Assembly (NCBI GenBank): GCA_934424575.1
Contig: CAKRXU010000002.1
Coordinates: forward strand, 1-64,000
Reading direction: 5' to 3'
Source: an uncultured Blautia sp.
Lineage (GTDB): Bacteria > Bacillota > Clostridia > Lachnospirales > Lachnospiraceae
Length of the DNA: 64,000 bases
The number at the start of each line of letters is the position of its first letter. Within the stretch, counting starts at the first letter, position 1. Shown here piece by piece: positions 6,919-14,764 of this stretch. A model generated the notes under the pieces. It was not told the DNA's origin, made no database searches, and saw only the letters and a list, made by a program, of their open reading frames with translations. Position numbers and translations under genes: made by a program.

Positions 6919-8040
6919 TTAAAGTTCACACTCACACATGGAAAGCGCAGATGCGATCACTGCATCCATGTCATAATACTTATATTCTCCAAGTCTTCCT
7001 CCAAAGATCACCTGTTCTTCCTTTTCGGCAAGCTGTCGATATTTCTCATAAAGTGAACCGTTCTTCTCATCGTTTACAGGATAGTATGGCTCATCACCAG
7101 GCTTCCACTCAGAGCTGTATTCACGGCTGATGACCGTTTTCGGGATTTCCTCTCCGTTATCATCTTTGCCAAATTCAAACCATTTATGCTCTATGATCCT
7201 TGTCCATGGAGTTTCCACATCTGTATAATTGACAGCAGCATTTCCCTGGAAATTCGGTTTATCCAGAAGTTCTGTCTCAAAACGGACAGAACGATATTCC
7301 AGATATCCCATCTGATAACCGAAATAAGCATCGATCGGACCGGTATAGACGATCTTGTCTGCCAGTGCATCCCATTCGTCCTTTTTCTCAAGGTAGTCTT
7401 CATTAAGGCGGACTTCGATGCCGTCAAGCATATTCGCAGCCATCCTGGTATATCCTCCCATCGGGATTCCCTGATACAGTGCATTGAAATAGTTATTATC
7501 AAAAGTCAAACGGACCGGCAGTCTCTTGATGATGAAAGCCGGAAGCTCCTTACAGCTTCTGCCCCACTGCTTCTCTGTGTATCCTTTGATCAGCTTTTCA
7601 AAAATGTCTCTGCCGACCAGAGAGATTGCCTGCTCTTCCAGATTCTTCGGTTCTGTGATCCCAGCTTCACGCTTCTGCTCCTCGATCTTGGCAGCCGCTT
7701 CTTCTGGTGTCACAACGCCCCACATCTTATTAAAAGTATACATATTAAATGGAAGCGAATAAAGTTCTCCGTGATAATTGGCAACCGGACTGTTGGTAAA
7801 ACGGTTAAATTCCGCAAACTGTGTAATGTAATCCCAGACCTTCTTGTTATTGGTATGGAAAATATGTGCCCCATATTTATGCACATGGATTTTCTCAATA
7901 TCTTCTGTATAGACATTTCCCGCAATATTCGGGCGTTTATCGATCACAAGGACTGATTTTCCTGCTTTTTTTGCTTCGTGTGCAAAAACCGCTCCATAAA
8001 GACCTGCCCCTACTACCAGATAATCATATCGTTTATTCAT
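6919..8040 (-). CDS. glf: UDP-galactopyranose mutase
   Basis: A 373-residue flavoenzyme that interconverts UDP-galactopyranose and UDP-galactofuranose for cell-surface glycans. The FAD-binding Rossmann motif GAGLYGAVFAHEA is at residues 11-23. Family blocks GAHIFHTN (57-64) and PVANYHGELYSLPFNMYTF (~85-103) hold the substrate-contacting His and Tyr residues, and YTGPIDAYF is at about 233-241. Length matches the family. A perfect promoter (8076-8104) lies directly upstream and overlaps the end of the acyltransferase gene, so glf can be expressed alone. Nearby tagD and acyltransferase genes fit a wall-polysaccharide role. Confidence 0.95.
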   Translation of the reverse strand: MNKRYDYLVVGAGLYGAVFAHEAKKAGKSVLVIDKRPNIAGNVYTEDIEKIHVHKYGAHIFHTNNKKVWDYITQFAEFNRFTNSPVANYHGELYSLPFNMYTFNKMWGVVTPEEAAAKIEEQKREAGITEPKNLEEQAISLVGRDIFEKLIKGYTEKQWGRSCKELPAFIIKRLPVRLTFDNNYFNALYQGIPMGGYTRMAANMLDGIEVRLNEDYLEKKDEWDALADKIVYTGPIDAYFGYQMGYLEYRSVRFETELLDKPNFQGNAAVNYTDVETPWTRIIEHKWFEFGKDDNGEEIPKTVISREYSSEWKPGDEPYYPVNDEKNGSLYEKYRQLAEKEEQVIFGGRLGEYKYYDMDAVIASALSMCECEL

Positions 8041-8075
8041 TTTATCTTCCTCATTGTCATTTATTATCTGTTTTG

Positions 8076-8104
8076 ATTATACTGGCTCAGATTTTTGTTG
8101 TCAA
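8076..8104 (-). promoter_or_regulatory. Consensus promoter of glf
   Basis: On the minus strand TTGACA (8104-8099), a 17-bp spacer and TATAAT (8081-8076): a perfect sigma-A promoter. The -35 box overlaps the stop codon of the upstream acyltransferase gene. Confidence 0.88.
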
Positions 8105-9192
8105 CAAAACAAGAGTTTCTTTTTGAGCCAGGCTGCTGCCGGTTTTTCTACCATATGATAAGTCAGGATGCCCAATGACATTGTCAGCATGATCGACACT
8201 GCGATCGCAGCGATCGGATAATCACGAAGAAATGAGGTATTTTTCCACAAGGTCTTCTTAAGTACTTCGAACGCCACTTCCTGCATAACGTAAATCGAAT
8301 AGGCATATCTTCCTGGAAGGCCAATAAATTTATGGTCTGTGAGTCTGGAAAAAATTCCTTTTCTGGTCAGCAGGCAGGCAAAAAATACTGGGAACAGGAT
8401 CACTACGATAAACTGGTTATCATATGCTTTTTTGCTGTAAAAGAAGTCGACCAGGAGCATGGATAACGTCAGGATTTCCATGGCTGAGGCCAGACAGAAA
8501 GCACTCCTGTCTGTCTCCTTTTGTGCCGGATCCTGATGGTTCCATTTCTCTGTAAAAGTACGCCACTCTAGCGCGAACAGATATCCAAGACCGATTCCTG
8601 CCACAGCGCGTGCCATGCCAAGGTTGATGATTCCATGGAACATCTTCCGTCCGAAACCGCCATCCATGGCATTGATGTTGATCTCATAGCCAAAATAGAT
8701 CAGCATGCAGATCAGAAGCTTCATCTTCGCCGAATTCCGAAAACATTTATACAGTACAAAATAAAAAATCTCCACCACAAAAAATGCCGACACATACCAG
8801 TTCAGTCCCTGCCAGTCTGTCGCAAGTCCGCTGGACTGCAGAAACAACAGATCCACAAAGGACGCATAGATCGATTTTCCAAAAAACACCGCCGAGATCA
8901 CGATCGAACACGCCAGCACCGGCCACAGCCGGATCACTCTTCGTATTATAAATCCCTGTGTCGTCATCTCCGGATGTCTCTGTATCGTATGATAAAGGAA
9001 ATATCCCGATATGATAAAGAAACACTCCACGATATACTTCGCATACTTCGACTGCTCCGCCAGCCAGAGATAAAGATCCGCATTGCCTGTATAGTCCATC
9101 ATAAAAGAATGCAGCAGATGGAAATATACGATGCATATGGCAAATGCGAAGCGGAGAAATTCTATGTTGTAATATCTTTTTTCTGCATTCAT
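8101..9192 (-). CDS. Acyltransferase 3 family membrane protein (OafA/YrhL type)
   Basis: About 363 residues with roughly ten hydrophobic segments, a typical acyltransferase-3 protein that acetylates or otherwise acylates an exported or lipid-linked glycan. The N-terminal family block is seen as NIEFLRFAFAICIVYFHL (residues ~8-25), with the conserved His of this family in VYFHL; a later block reads IISGYFLYH. The start at ATG 9192 is preferred over the in-frame TTG at 9204 because GAGG sits 6 bases upstream. Its neighbours glf, tagD and the SGNH hydrolase support surface-glycan decoration. The acceptor is unknown. Confidence 0.85.
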   Translation of the reverse strand: MNAEKRYYNIEFLRFAFAICIVYFHLLHSFMMDYTGNADLYLWLAEQSKYAKYIVECFFIISGYFLYHTIQRHPEMTTQGFIIRRVIRLWPVLACSIVISAVFFGKSIYASFVDLLFLQSSGLATDWQGLNWYVSAFFVVEIFYFVLYKCFRNSAKMKLLICMLIYFGYEININAMDGGFGRKMFHGIINLGMARAVAGIGLGYLFALEWRTFTEKWNHQDPAQKETDRSAFCLASAMEILTLSMLLVDFFYSKKAYDNQFIVVILFPVFFACLLTRKGIFSRLTDHKFIGLPGRYAYSIYVMQEVAFEVLKKTLWKNTSFLRDYPIAAIAVSIMLTMSLGILTYHMVEKPAAAWLKKKLLFC

Positions 9193-9202
9193 CCCGTACC
9201 TC

Positions 9203-9238
9203 AAAAAGTCTCTCAGTTAAACTTACTGAGAGACTTTT
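9203..9238 (-). terminator. Terminator after the coiled-coil gene
   Basis: A 14-bp perfect stem (AAAAGTCTCTCAGT with ACTGAGAGACTTTT) around a 7-nt loop, followed on the minus strand by T residues. It separates the coiled-coil gene from the acyltransferase gene. Confidence 0.85.
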
Positions 9239-9240
9239 GT

Positions 9241-9756
9241 TTATGCTATTTTCGCTTTGAGTTCTTCAATCTCCTTCTGCATATCGTTGTACATTTTAAG
9301 GAGCAGTGAAGTATTGTCGTTCTCAAGTTTTGTGATTCTGTAGTACTGCTGTAACTCTTCCAGATTTCTCTGTACTTTCTGAACATCTGTTTCCAGATGC
9401 TCCTGTACTCTGTCCAGTTCACGAAGGATAAGATTTTCGGAACAAGTGAGTTTCTCGTCCATTTTCTGCATCATCCTTTCTTCTGATGCTGTTATCTTTT
9501 CGTCTATCTGCTGAAGGATATTCTGTTGTCCATCTTCAAGACCTGTTACTTTGTTCTCAAGGCCTGTTACTTTGCCATCTAGACCCGTTACTTTATCCTC
9601 TAGGCCCGTTACTTTATCCTCTAGGCCCGTTACTTTATCTTCTAAACTCGTTACTTTATCTTCTAGACCTGTTACTTTATCTTCTAGACCTGTCATCTTG
9701 TCATCTAGACCTGTTATCTTTTGTAAAATCAGTTCCAACATTTCATGTTCTGTCAT
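9241..9756 (-). CDS. Coiled-coil protein with nine tandem heptads
   Basis: A 171-residue soluble, highly charged protein with no enzyme motif. Residues 13-75 are nine near-identical heptads (KVTGLED and variants), encoded by 21-bp tandem repeats, followed by a longer predicted coiled coil (about 76-171, e.g. ILQQIDEKITASEERMMQKM). Regular hydrophobic V and L positions predict a straight parallel coiled coil. Similar Firmicute proteins occur as stand-alone hypotheticals; no function is known to me. AAGGAGAG precedes ATG 9756 and a strong terminator follows, so it is probably a single-gene unit. The repeat number may vary between strains. Confidence 0.8.
   Translation of the reverse strand: MTEHEMLELILQKITGLDDKMTGLEDKVTGLEDKVTSLEDKVTGLEDKVTGLEDKVTGLDGKVTGLENKVTGLEDGQQNILQQIDEKITASEERMMQKMDEKLTCSENLILRELDRVQEHLETDVQKVQRNLEELQQYYRITKLENDNTSLLLKMYNDMQKEIEELKAKIA
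9532..9720 (-). repeat. Nine 21-bp coding tandem repeats
   Basis: The repeats encode successive seven-residue units K-[VIM]-T-[GS]-L-[ED]-[DNG]. Several adjacent copies are almost identical at DNA level (ACTTTATCCTCTAGGCCCGT type), which suggests recent expansion by slippage or unequal exchange. Confidence 0.9.
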
Positions 9757-9910
9757 TCAGTCTCTCCTTGTCCTGCCAATCTGCTCGATCCTGTTGGAGT
9801 TATTGTATCACGTCCAGAATGTAAAGTCTATTATAAATTGTCCAGGTTCGTTGGTTGGTTATGGTTATTATTAAAAGACGTATATAATCCATTGTAAAAA
9901 ATGACAAAAT

Positions 9911-9963
9911 CAAAAAAAGTTAGACACGTCATGGGCATTTTTCCCAAAATGACGTGTCTAACT
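9911..9963 (-). terminator. Terminator of the GGGtGRT/scaffold operon
   Basis: A perfect 15-bp stem (AGTTAGACACGTCAT with ATGACGTGTCTAACT) around a 16-nt loop, followed by T7 on the minus strand. It lies ~40 bp past the stop codon at 10002. Confidence 0.92.
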
Positions 9964-10001
9964 CTATTTGTTAGAAATTCAGTTGTTTACATGATTTTGA
10001 A

Positions 10002-11012
10002 TTAGAACTTGCCAGCGTCAGCAGCTTCCTGTACCGCTACTGCTACAGCAACAGTCATACCAACCATCGGGTTGTTACCTGCGCCGATGAGACCCATCAT
10101 TTCTACGTGAGCCGGTACGGAAGAGGATCCTGCGAACTGAGCATCAGAATGCATACGTCCAAGTGTATCGGTCATACCGTAGGAAGCAGGACCTGCTGCC
10201 ATGTTGTCTGGGTGAAGTGTACGTCCTGTACCACCGCCGGATGCAACGGAGAAGTATTTCTTTCCTTTTTCGTTGCATTCTTTCTTGTAAGTACCTGCAA
10301 CCGGATGCTGGAAACGTGTCGGGTTTGTGGAGTTACCTGTGATAGAAACGTCAACGCCTTCTTTCCACATGATAGCAACACCTTCCGGAACGCTGTTAGC
10401 GCCGTAGCAGTTAACTTTTGCACGAAGTCCTTCAGAGTAGGATTTGCGGAATACTTCTTTAACTTCGTTCTTGTATGGATCATACTCAGTCTCTACATAT
10501 GTAAATCCGTTGATACGGGAGATGATCTGAGCAGCGTCTTTTCCAAGACCGTTCAGGATAACACGAAGAGGTTTTTTACGAACTTTGTTTGCTTTCTCAG
10601 CGATACCAATAGCACCCTCAGCTGCTGCGAAGGACTCATGTCCAGCCAGGAAGCAGAAGCAGTCTGTTTCTTCTTCCAGAAGCATTTTACCAAGGTTACC
10701 ATGTCCAAGACCTACTTTACGTGTGTCAGCAACGGATCCAGGAATACAGAAAGCCTGAAGTCCCTCACCGATAGCTGCTGCAGCGTCTGCTGCTCTTCTG
10801 CAGTCTTTTTTGATTGCGATAGCTGCACCTACGATGTATGCCCAGCAAGCGTTCTCGAAGCAGATCGGCTGGATGCCTTTGATCTGGTTATATACGTCAA
10901 GGCCTGCATCTTTGGTGATTTTCTCTGCTTCTTCGATAGAAGCGATTCCATAGCTGTTTAAAACTGAATTGATTTTGTCAATTCGTCTCTCATATGATTC
11001 AAATAAAGCCAT
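10002..11012 (-). CDS. GGGtGRT family protein
   Basis: 336 residues. It carries the motif that names this conserved but poorly characterised Firmicute/anaerobe family, SGGGTGRTLHPDNMAAGP (about residues 258-275), and a glycine-rich C-terminus (GLIGAGNNPMVGMTVAVAVA). There is no signal peptide, so it is cytosolic. It is 33 bp downstream of an IscU/NifU-like scaffold gene on the same strand. That pairing is typical of the family and points to Fe-S cluster or redox metabolism, but no reaction is established to my knowledge. A GGAGG ribosome site precedes ATG 11012 and a strong terminator follows. It is probably highly expressed, judging by the regular codon use. Confidence 0.85.
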   Translation of the reverse strand: MALFESYERRIDKINSVLNSYGIASIEEAEKITKDAGLDVYNQIKGIQPICFENACWAYIVGAAIAIKKDCRRAADAAAAIGEGLQAFCIPGSVADTRKVGLGHGNLGKMLLEEETDCFCFLAGHESFAAAEGAIGIAEKANKVRKKPLRVILNGLGKDAAQIISRINGFTYVETEYDPYKNEVKEVFRKSYSEGLRAKVNCYGANSVPEGVAIMWKEGVDVSITGNSTNPTRFQHPVAGTYKKECNEKGKKYFSVASGGGTGRTLHPDNMAAGPASYGMTDTLGRMHSDAQFAGSSSVPAHVEMMGLIGAGNNPMVGMTVAVAVAVQEAADAGKF

Positions 11013-11045
11013 TTACTTATCCTCCTGAAATTATAATCGGTATAA

Positions 11046-11738
11046 TTATTCTTTACGTGGGTCGATGATCTTAACAGCATCTGCAACACGGCCGTACTGA
11101 CCTTTTGCTTTTTCCCATGCAGTGTTCGGGTCATCACCTTTTTTGATGAAGTCAGTCATTTTGCCAAGGCTTACGAACTGATAACCGATAATTTCATTAT
11201 CTTCGTCAAGAGCGATACCTGTAACATAGCCTTCTGCCATTTCCAGGTAACGAGGACCTTTCTTGAGTGTTCCGTACATTGTACCAACCTGAGAACGAAG
11301 TCCTTTACCAAGATCCTCAAGTCCTGCACCTACTGCAAGTCCGTCTTCAGAGAAAGCAGACTGAGAACGTCCGTAAACGATCTGAAGGAACAGTTCTCTC
11401 ATAGCTGTGTTGATAGCATCACATACAAGGTCTGTGTTCAGAGCTTCCATAACAGTAAGTCCTGGAAGGATCTCAGATGCCATAGCTGCGGAATGAGTCA
11501 TACCTGAACATCCGATTGTCTCAACCAGTGCTTCCTGGATGATACCTTCTTTTACGTTCAGGGACAGCTTACAGGCACCCTGCTGAGGAGCACACCAGCC
11601 TACACCATGTGTGAAACCGGAAATGTCCTTTACTTCCTTAGCCTGAACCCATTTTGCTTCTTCCGGGATCGGAGCAGCTCCGTGATGCACACCCTGTGCA
11701 ACTGGGCACATTTCTTCTACTTCGCGTGAATAAATCAT
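11046..11738 (-). CDS. Iron-sulfur cluster assembly scaffold (IscU/NifU N-terminal type)
   Basis: 230 residues, longer than IscU (~130). The IscU-like core shows conserved cysteines in GVGWCAPQQGACKL (about residues 46-59) and IGCSGMTHSA (75-84), suited to holding a nascent Fe-S cluster. The C-terminal ~90 residues are specific to this subfamily, which accompanies GGGtGRT proteins. It is first in a two-gene operon. The ribosome site AAAGGAGT precedes ATG 11738, with a TATAGT -10 at 11771-11766 and an inverted repeat over the -35 region. Its clients are unknown; no isc or suf desulfurase gene is in the window. Confidence 0.82.
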   Translation of the reverse strand: MIYSREVEEMCPVAQGVHHGAAPIPEEAKWVQAKEVKDISGFTHGVGWCAPQQGACKLSLNVKEGIIQEALVETIGCSGMTHSAAMASEILPGLTVMEALNTDLVCDAINTAMRELFLQIVYGRSQSAFSEDGLAVGAGLEDLGKGLRSQVGTMYGTLKKGPRYLEMAEGYVTGIALDEDNEIIGYQFVSLGKMTDFIKKGDDPNTAWEKAKGQYGRVADAVKIIDPRKE

Positions 11739-11774
11739 GTTAAAACTCCTTTCAAGTATAGATTTACTATAATG

Positions 11775-11832
11775 TTGTTAAAAGATAGACTAACAACCTG
11801 ACAGTATTTTCTCATAAAACCTCTTGTTAGTC
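11775..11832. promoter_or_regulatory. Inverted repeats over the scaffold promoter (candidate operator)
   Basis: GACTAACAA (11788-11796) and TTGTTAGTC (11824-11832) are perfect 9-bp arms 27 bp apart. A further TTGTTA (11775-11780) faces the first arm. The set overlaps the -35 zone of the TATAGT (11771-11766) promoter. It could bind a repressor or form the terminator of the ATP-grasp operon ending at 11858. Spacing does not fit the Rex consensus. Confidence 0.4.
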
Positions 11833-11857
11833 CAGTCAAACTTGAGTATTTTTGTCA

Positions 11858-13054
11858 TTAAAACTCATATTTCAGTGCATCTTGAAAAAAATTATCCATT
11901 TCGCGCTTACTTGGGAAGGTTGCAATGTAGATCTGGTTACCCATTGCAGCCGCCAGAACGTCCGGCAAACGGTCTGCCATCCGGATATTTTTGCCGTATT
12001 TTGTCATGATGTCTTCATGGCTCAGGATAAATTTCTTGCCGTCCCTTCGTCCAACAAATGCACAGTACTCTCTGTCTCCCGGCTGCATCTGCGTCCGGTC
12101 AAAGGCGATCATGTCTGCCCAGATCTTGTAAACATCCGTCTTGCACGCAAAATCCATCATATCCGGTGAAAAGCCGCCACATGGGCGCATATTTACCTCA
12201 AGACCGACGATATCTCCTTTTCTTCCAAGACCTTTCTGGTCTTTCTGCAGACGGAAAAACTCAAAATGTACGAAGCGGCTCCGTACATTAAAGCTCTTGA
12301 CCGTGGCACGGCCAGCCAGTCTTATATCACTGGAAAGCTGTTTCACGATATAAAAAAGCGCATTGTCCTCATGGTTCACGATATCCATGATCGAGATCGG
12401 TGTCACATTTCCTGTTTCGAATATCGGATTTCCGTTGGAATCAATGATGGCATCATAAGAATTCACTTCTGCAGCTACAAACTCCTCCATTATATAGGAA
12501 ACATCAGGTTCCTTTGTCTGGAAAAATTCCTCGAGCTGTCCCTGATCTTCCAGTTTGTAGGTATGGCTTGCCCCTACTCCATTATCCGGTTTTACGACCA
12601 CCGGATAGCTGACTTCTTTGATAAATTTCTCACATTCTTCCAGGGTATCTACCAGATGATAGCGTGCTGTCGTGATTCCCGCCTGTGCATAGTAGGCTTT
12701 CATTTTGGATTTGTATTTGATCCTCGGAATATCGTCCTCCTGGAAACCGCTTGTGATATGGAAGGCGGTACGAAGCCTGGCATCACGCTCCAGCCAGTAC
12801 TCGTTGTTGGACTCCAGCCAGTCGATGCGTCCGTGCTTGAAGATCAGGAATGCAGCCGCCCGGTATACTTCTTCCTCATTTTCGAGACTGCTGACCTTAT
12901 AGTATTCATCCAGGCTGTCTTTCAGTCCCTGGCTCAGTTCCTCATAAGGCTGATCTCCAATCCCGAGGACATTCAGCCCGTTTTTCTTGAGTTCCCGGCA
13001 GAACATCCAGTAATTTTCAGGAAAATTTGGAGAAATAAACAGAAAATTTTTCAT
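11858..13054 (-). CDS. ATP-grasp ligase-like protein
   Basis: About 398 residues with an N-terminal Rossmann-like pre-domain (NFLFISPNFPENYW; VLGIGD), ATP-grasp nucleotide contacts (YPVVVKPDNGVGASHTYKL, YIMEEFVAAEVNSYDAII) and the metal-binding E-x-N-x-R segment GLEVNMRPCGGFSPD. Such enzymes join a carboxylate to an amine or thiol through an acyl phosphate. It is the last gene of an operon after two serine esterases, so it may build a peptide, amide or ester-linked metabolite. The start is uncertain: ATG 13054 is listed, but GTG 13063 has a closer AGGA. The family recurs in Firmicutes but I know of no assigned substrate. Confidence 0.8.
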   Translation of the reverse strand: MKNFLFISPNFPENYWMFCRELKKNGLNVLGIGDQPYEELSQGLKDSLDEYYKVSSLENEEEVYRAAAFLIFKHGRIDWLESNNEYWLERDARLRTAFHITSGFQEDDIPRIKYKSKMKAYYAQAGITTARYHLVDTLEECEKFIKEVSYPVVVKPDNGVGASHTYKLEDQGQLEEFFQTKEPDVSYIMEEFVAAEVNSYDAIIDSNGNPIFETGNVTPISIMDIVNHEDNALFYIVKQLSSDIRLAGRATVKSFNVRSRFVHFEFFRLQKDQKGLGRKGDIVGLEVNMRPCGGFSPDMMDFACKTDVYKIWADMIAFDRTQMQPGDREYCAFVGRRDGKKFILSHEDIMTKYGKNIRMADRLPDVLAAAMGNQIYIATFPSKREMDNFFQDALKYEF

Positions 13055-13077
13055 AAGTATCACTCTTTCCTTCTATA

Positions 13078-13836
13078 TCAATCGTTCTTCAACAGGTATG
13101 GAACAAAATATTCTACCTGTTTATACCACCAGTACCAGTCGTGAGAACAGTCATAGCCCCAGAAATCCACCCAGGCATGGATATCCTTCTCTGCCAGGAT
13201 CTGTGCGAGCTGTCTCGTGGAGTCCGGCAGTTCCCATGGTCCCTGACCGACGCAGATGACTGCTTTCTTGAGATTATACAGCGCGATCCTCGGGTCATCC
13301 TTTGGCATATCACCAATAAAATCTACCAGAGAATTCCGGCGGACCACCTCATCCGTATAGGAACCAAAGCCATATCCTGCAGAATAAAGACCGCTCAGTG
13401 CCAGAAGCCGGTCAAACAGATCCGGTCTTCTAAAATACAGATTTGCCGCATGTGTCGCACCAAGGCTGCATCCAAACACCATGATCCCCGGATAGCCCGT
13501 CCAGCCGTTCCTCTCGTTGACTATCTCACGCATAAAAGGAACCATCTCATCTGTAATATACTGAAGCCACTGTTCGTAGCGCCGGATTCTCCAGTATGGA
13601 TCACCGTCCGTATCCGACCAGGTCTCCTGATCGATCGTATCTATGGAAAACACCATCACTTCACCGGCTTCCAGCCACGGACTCCAGGTATCTGTCATAT
13701 GAAAATTTTCGAAATCAAAAAACCGCCCATCCTGGCACGGGATAAAGAGCACCGGTCTGCCCTTGTGTCCATAGATCTTGCATTCCATGTCCCGCCCCAG
13801 GGCAGGACTGTATTCTTTTCTGTATTGTACTTCCAT
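13078..13836 (-). CDS. Serine esterase of alpha/beta-hydrolase fold
   Basis: 252 residues. The nucleophile elbow is GCSLG (in VFGCSLGATHAAN, about residues 119-131) and a catalytic His is likely in YDCSHDWYWW near 231-240. It resembles the putative-esterase/COG4947-type family. No signal peptide, so cytosolic. Only 4 bp from the preceding esterase and 14-23 bp from the ATP-grasp gene that follows, so the three are one transcript. It shares the esterase fold but not close sequence with its neighbour, so this is not a recent duplication. The substrate is unknown. Confidence 0.8.
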   Translation of the reverse strand: MEVQYRKEYSPALGRDMECKIYGHKGRPVLFIPCQDGRFFDFENFHMTDTWSPWLEAGEVMVFSIDTIDQETWSDTDGDPYWRIRRYEQWLQYITDEMVPFMREIVNERNGWTGYPGIMVFGCSLGATHAANLYFRRPDLFDRLLALSGLYSAGYGFGSYTDEVVRRNSLVDFIGDMPKDDPRIALYNLKKAVICVGQGPWELPDSTRQLAQILAEKDIHAWVDFWGYDCSHDWYWWYKQVEYFVPYLLKND

Positions 13837-13840
13837 CTCT

Positions 13841-14605
13841 TTATTCCTCGTACAAAAGTGTATTCATAAAAAACGGGATCTGTCTCTCCCAGCTTGCCTC
13901 GCAGTGTGTGCCGCCCGGGATGATCCTTGCCTCCAGAAGGACTTTCTTCTGGAAAAATGCCGCCGCGATCCGCTCAAAATCTCTGCGGATCTTTGGGCGC
14001 TGTTCCAGTTCTACAGAACCATAGTCCATATAGATCACTGTATTCTGCCGGATCTTTGTCCTGCGGATGAGCTGTTCCAGTTTGTCGACATTTGTCCATA
14101 CAGACGGAGACAGTGCCGCTGCTCTGCCAAAAACAGAATTGTACTGTGCCACTGCATACAGGCTCATCAGCCCGCCCATGGAGCTTCCTGCGATAAACGT
14201 ATGCTCCCGGTCGCTGAGGGTTCTAAGATCCCGGTCGATCTGAGGTTTCAGCGTATGGACCATCCAGTCCATTGTGATCGCACCCTTTGCTGTGATGCTG
14301 CCGCATCTTGCGTCATGGAAGCTGAACGGAGCATACTCTTTGAGCCGTCCATTGTCCGGGCTGTGGTTGCATTCGACTGCCACAATGATCATCTGTGTAC
14401 TGGTATCGTCCATGTATTCCTTCATGCCCCAGCATTTCCCATAGGTGGCATCAGAATCAAAAAAGACATTATGTCCGTCAAACATATACAAAACAGGATA
14501 ATATCGTTCCCGGTCCCAGTCATAGGAATCCGGAAGATAAATATAAAGATTCCTCTCTTCCTCCCCTGTCAGCTCGGGAATCTGGATCTTATGTCTGTTT
14601 ACCAT
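13841..14605 (-). CDS. Enterochelin-esterase-like alpha/beta hydrolase
   Basis: 254 residues of the IroE/Fes-like (COG2819) esterase family. Features are an RNLYIYLPDSYDWDRERYYP start typical of these enzymes, VLYMFDGHNVFFD, the nucleophile motif GSSMGG (AGSSMGGLMSLYA, about residues 143-155) and a C-terminal His in GGTHCEASW. Family members cleave ester bonds of siderophores, feruloyl sugars or acyl-CoA-like substrates. It is first in the operon with a second esterase and an ATP-grasp ligase, under a good promoter at 14655-14683. No siderophore transport gene is adjacent, so an iron role is not supported here. Confidence 0.8.
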   Translation of the reverse strand: MVNRHKIQIPELTGEEERNLYIYLPDSYDWDRERYYPVLYMFDGHNVFFDSDATYGKCWGMKEYMDDTSTQMIIVAVECNHSPDNGRLKEYAPFSFHDARCGSITAKGAITMDWMVHTLKPQIDRDLRTLSDREHTFIAGSSMGGLMSLYAVAQYNSVFGRAAALSPSVWTNVDKLEQLIRRTKIRQNTVIYMDYGSVELEQRPKIRRDFERIAAAFFQKKVLLEARIIPGGTHCEASWERQIPFFMNTLLYEE

Positions 14606-14654
14606 AATCTTTTCCTCCTAACTGCGCTGTTTTACCATTTCACTTTATTACTTT

Positions 14655-14683
14655 AATATAGCACAATCTGCTTTTCCAGACAA
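14655..14683 (-). promoter_or_regulatory. Promoter of the esterase/ATP-grasp operon
   Basis: On the minus strand TTGTCT (14683-14678), a 17-bp spacer and TATATT (14660-14655), about 50 bp above ATG 14605. Confidence 0.75.
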
Positions 14684-14688
14684 GAAAC

Positions 14689-14718
14689 TTGGTAAAGCAG
14701 ATCGTTTTGTGTTAAAAT
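14689..14718 (+). promoter_or_regulatory. Probable promoter of the TraX-like gene
   Basis: TTGGTA (14689-14694), an 18-bp spacer and TAAAAT (14713-14718). It is back-to-back with the minus-strand esterase promoter and includes one arm of an ATCTGCTT/AAGCAGAT inverted repeat (14666-14702) between the two. Confidence 0.5.
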
Positions 14719-14764
14719 GATATTGTTCATTTTGAAAAATTTTATTTTACATAAGGAGACTTTT

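Noticed and set aside
7186..7956. Long plus-strand open frame opposite glf (256 codons)
   Set aside because: It lies entirely within the strongly conserved UDP-galactopyranose mutase gene, has no ribosome site and resembles no protein; a codon-use shadow.
9532..9720. CRISPR-like or minisatellite array
   Set aside because: The 21-bp units have no spacers and stay in frame as heptads of one protein; it is a coding tandem repeat.
10107..10961. 284-codon plus-strand frame opposite the GGGtGRT gene
   Set aside because: Cysteine- and serine-rich antisense translation of a highly biased coding strand; no ribosome site.
11775..11832. Rex (NADH-sensing repressor) site before the Fe-S operon
   Set aside because: TTGTTA and TAACAA are present but separated by 10 bp, not the 6 bp of the clostridial Rex consensus; kept only as an unnamed inverted repeat.
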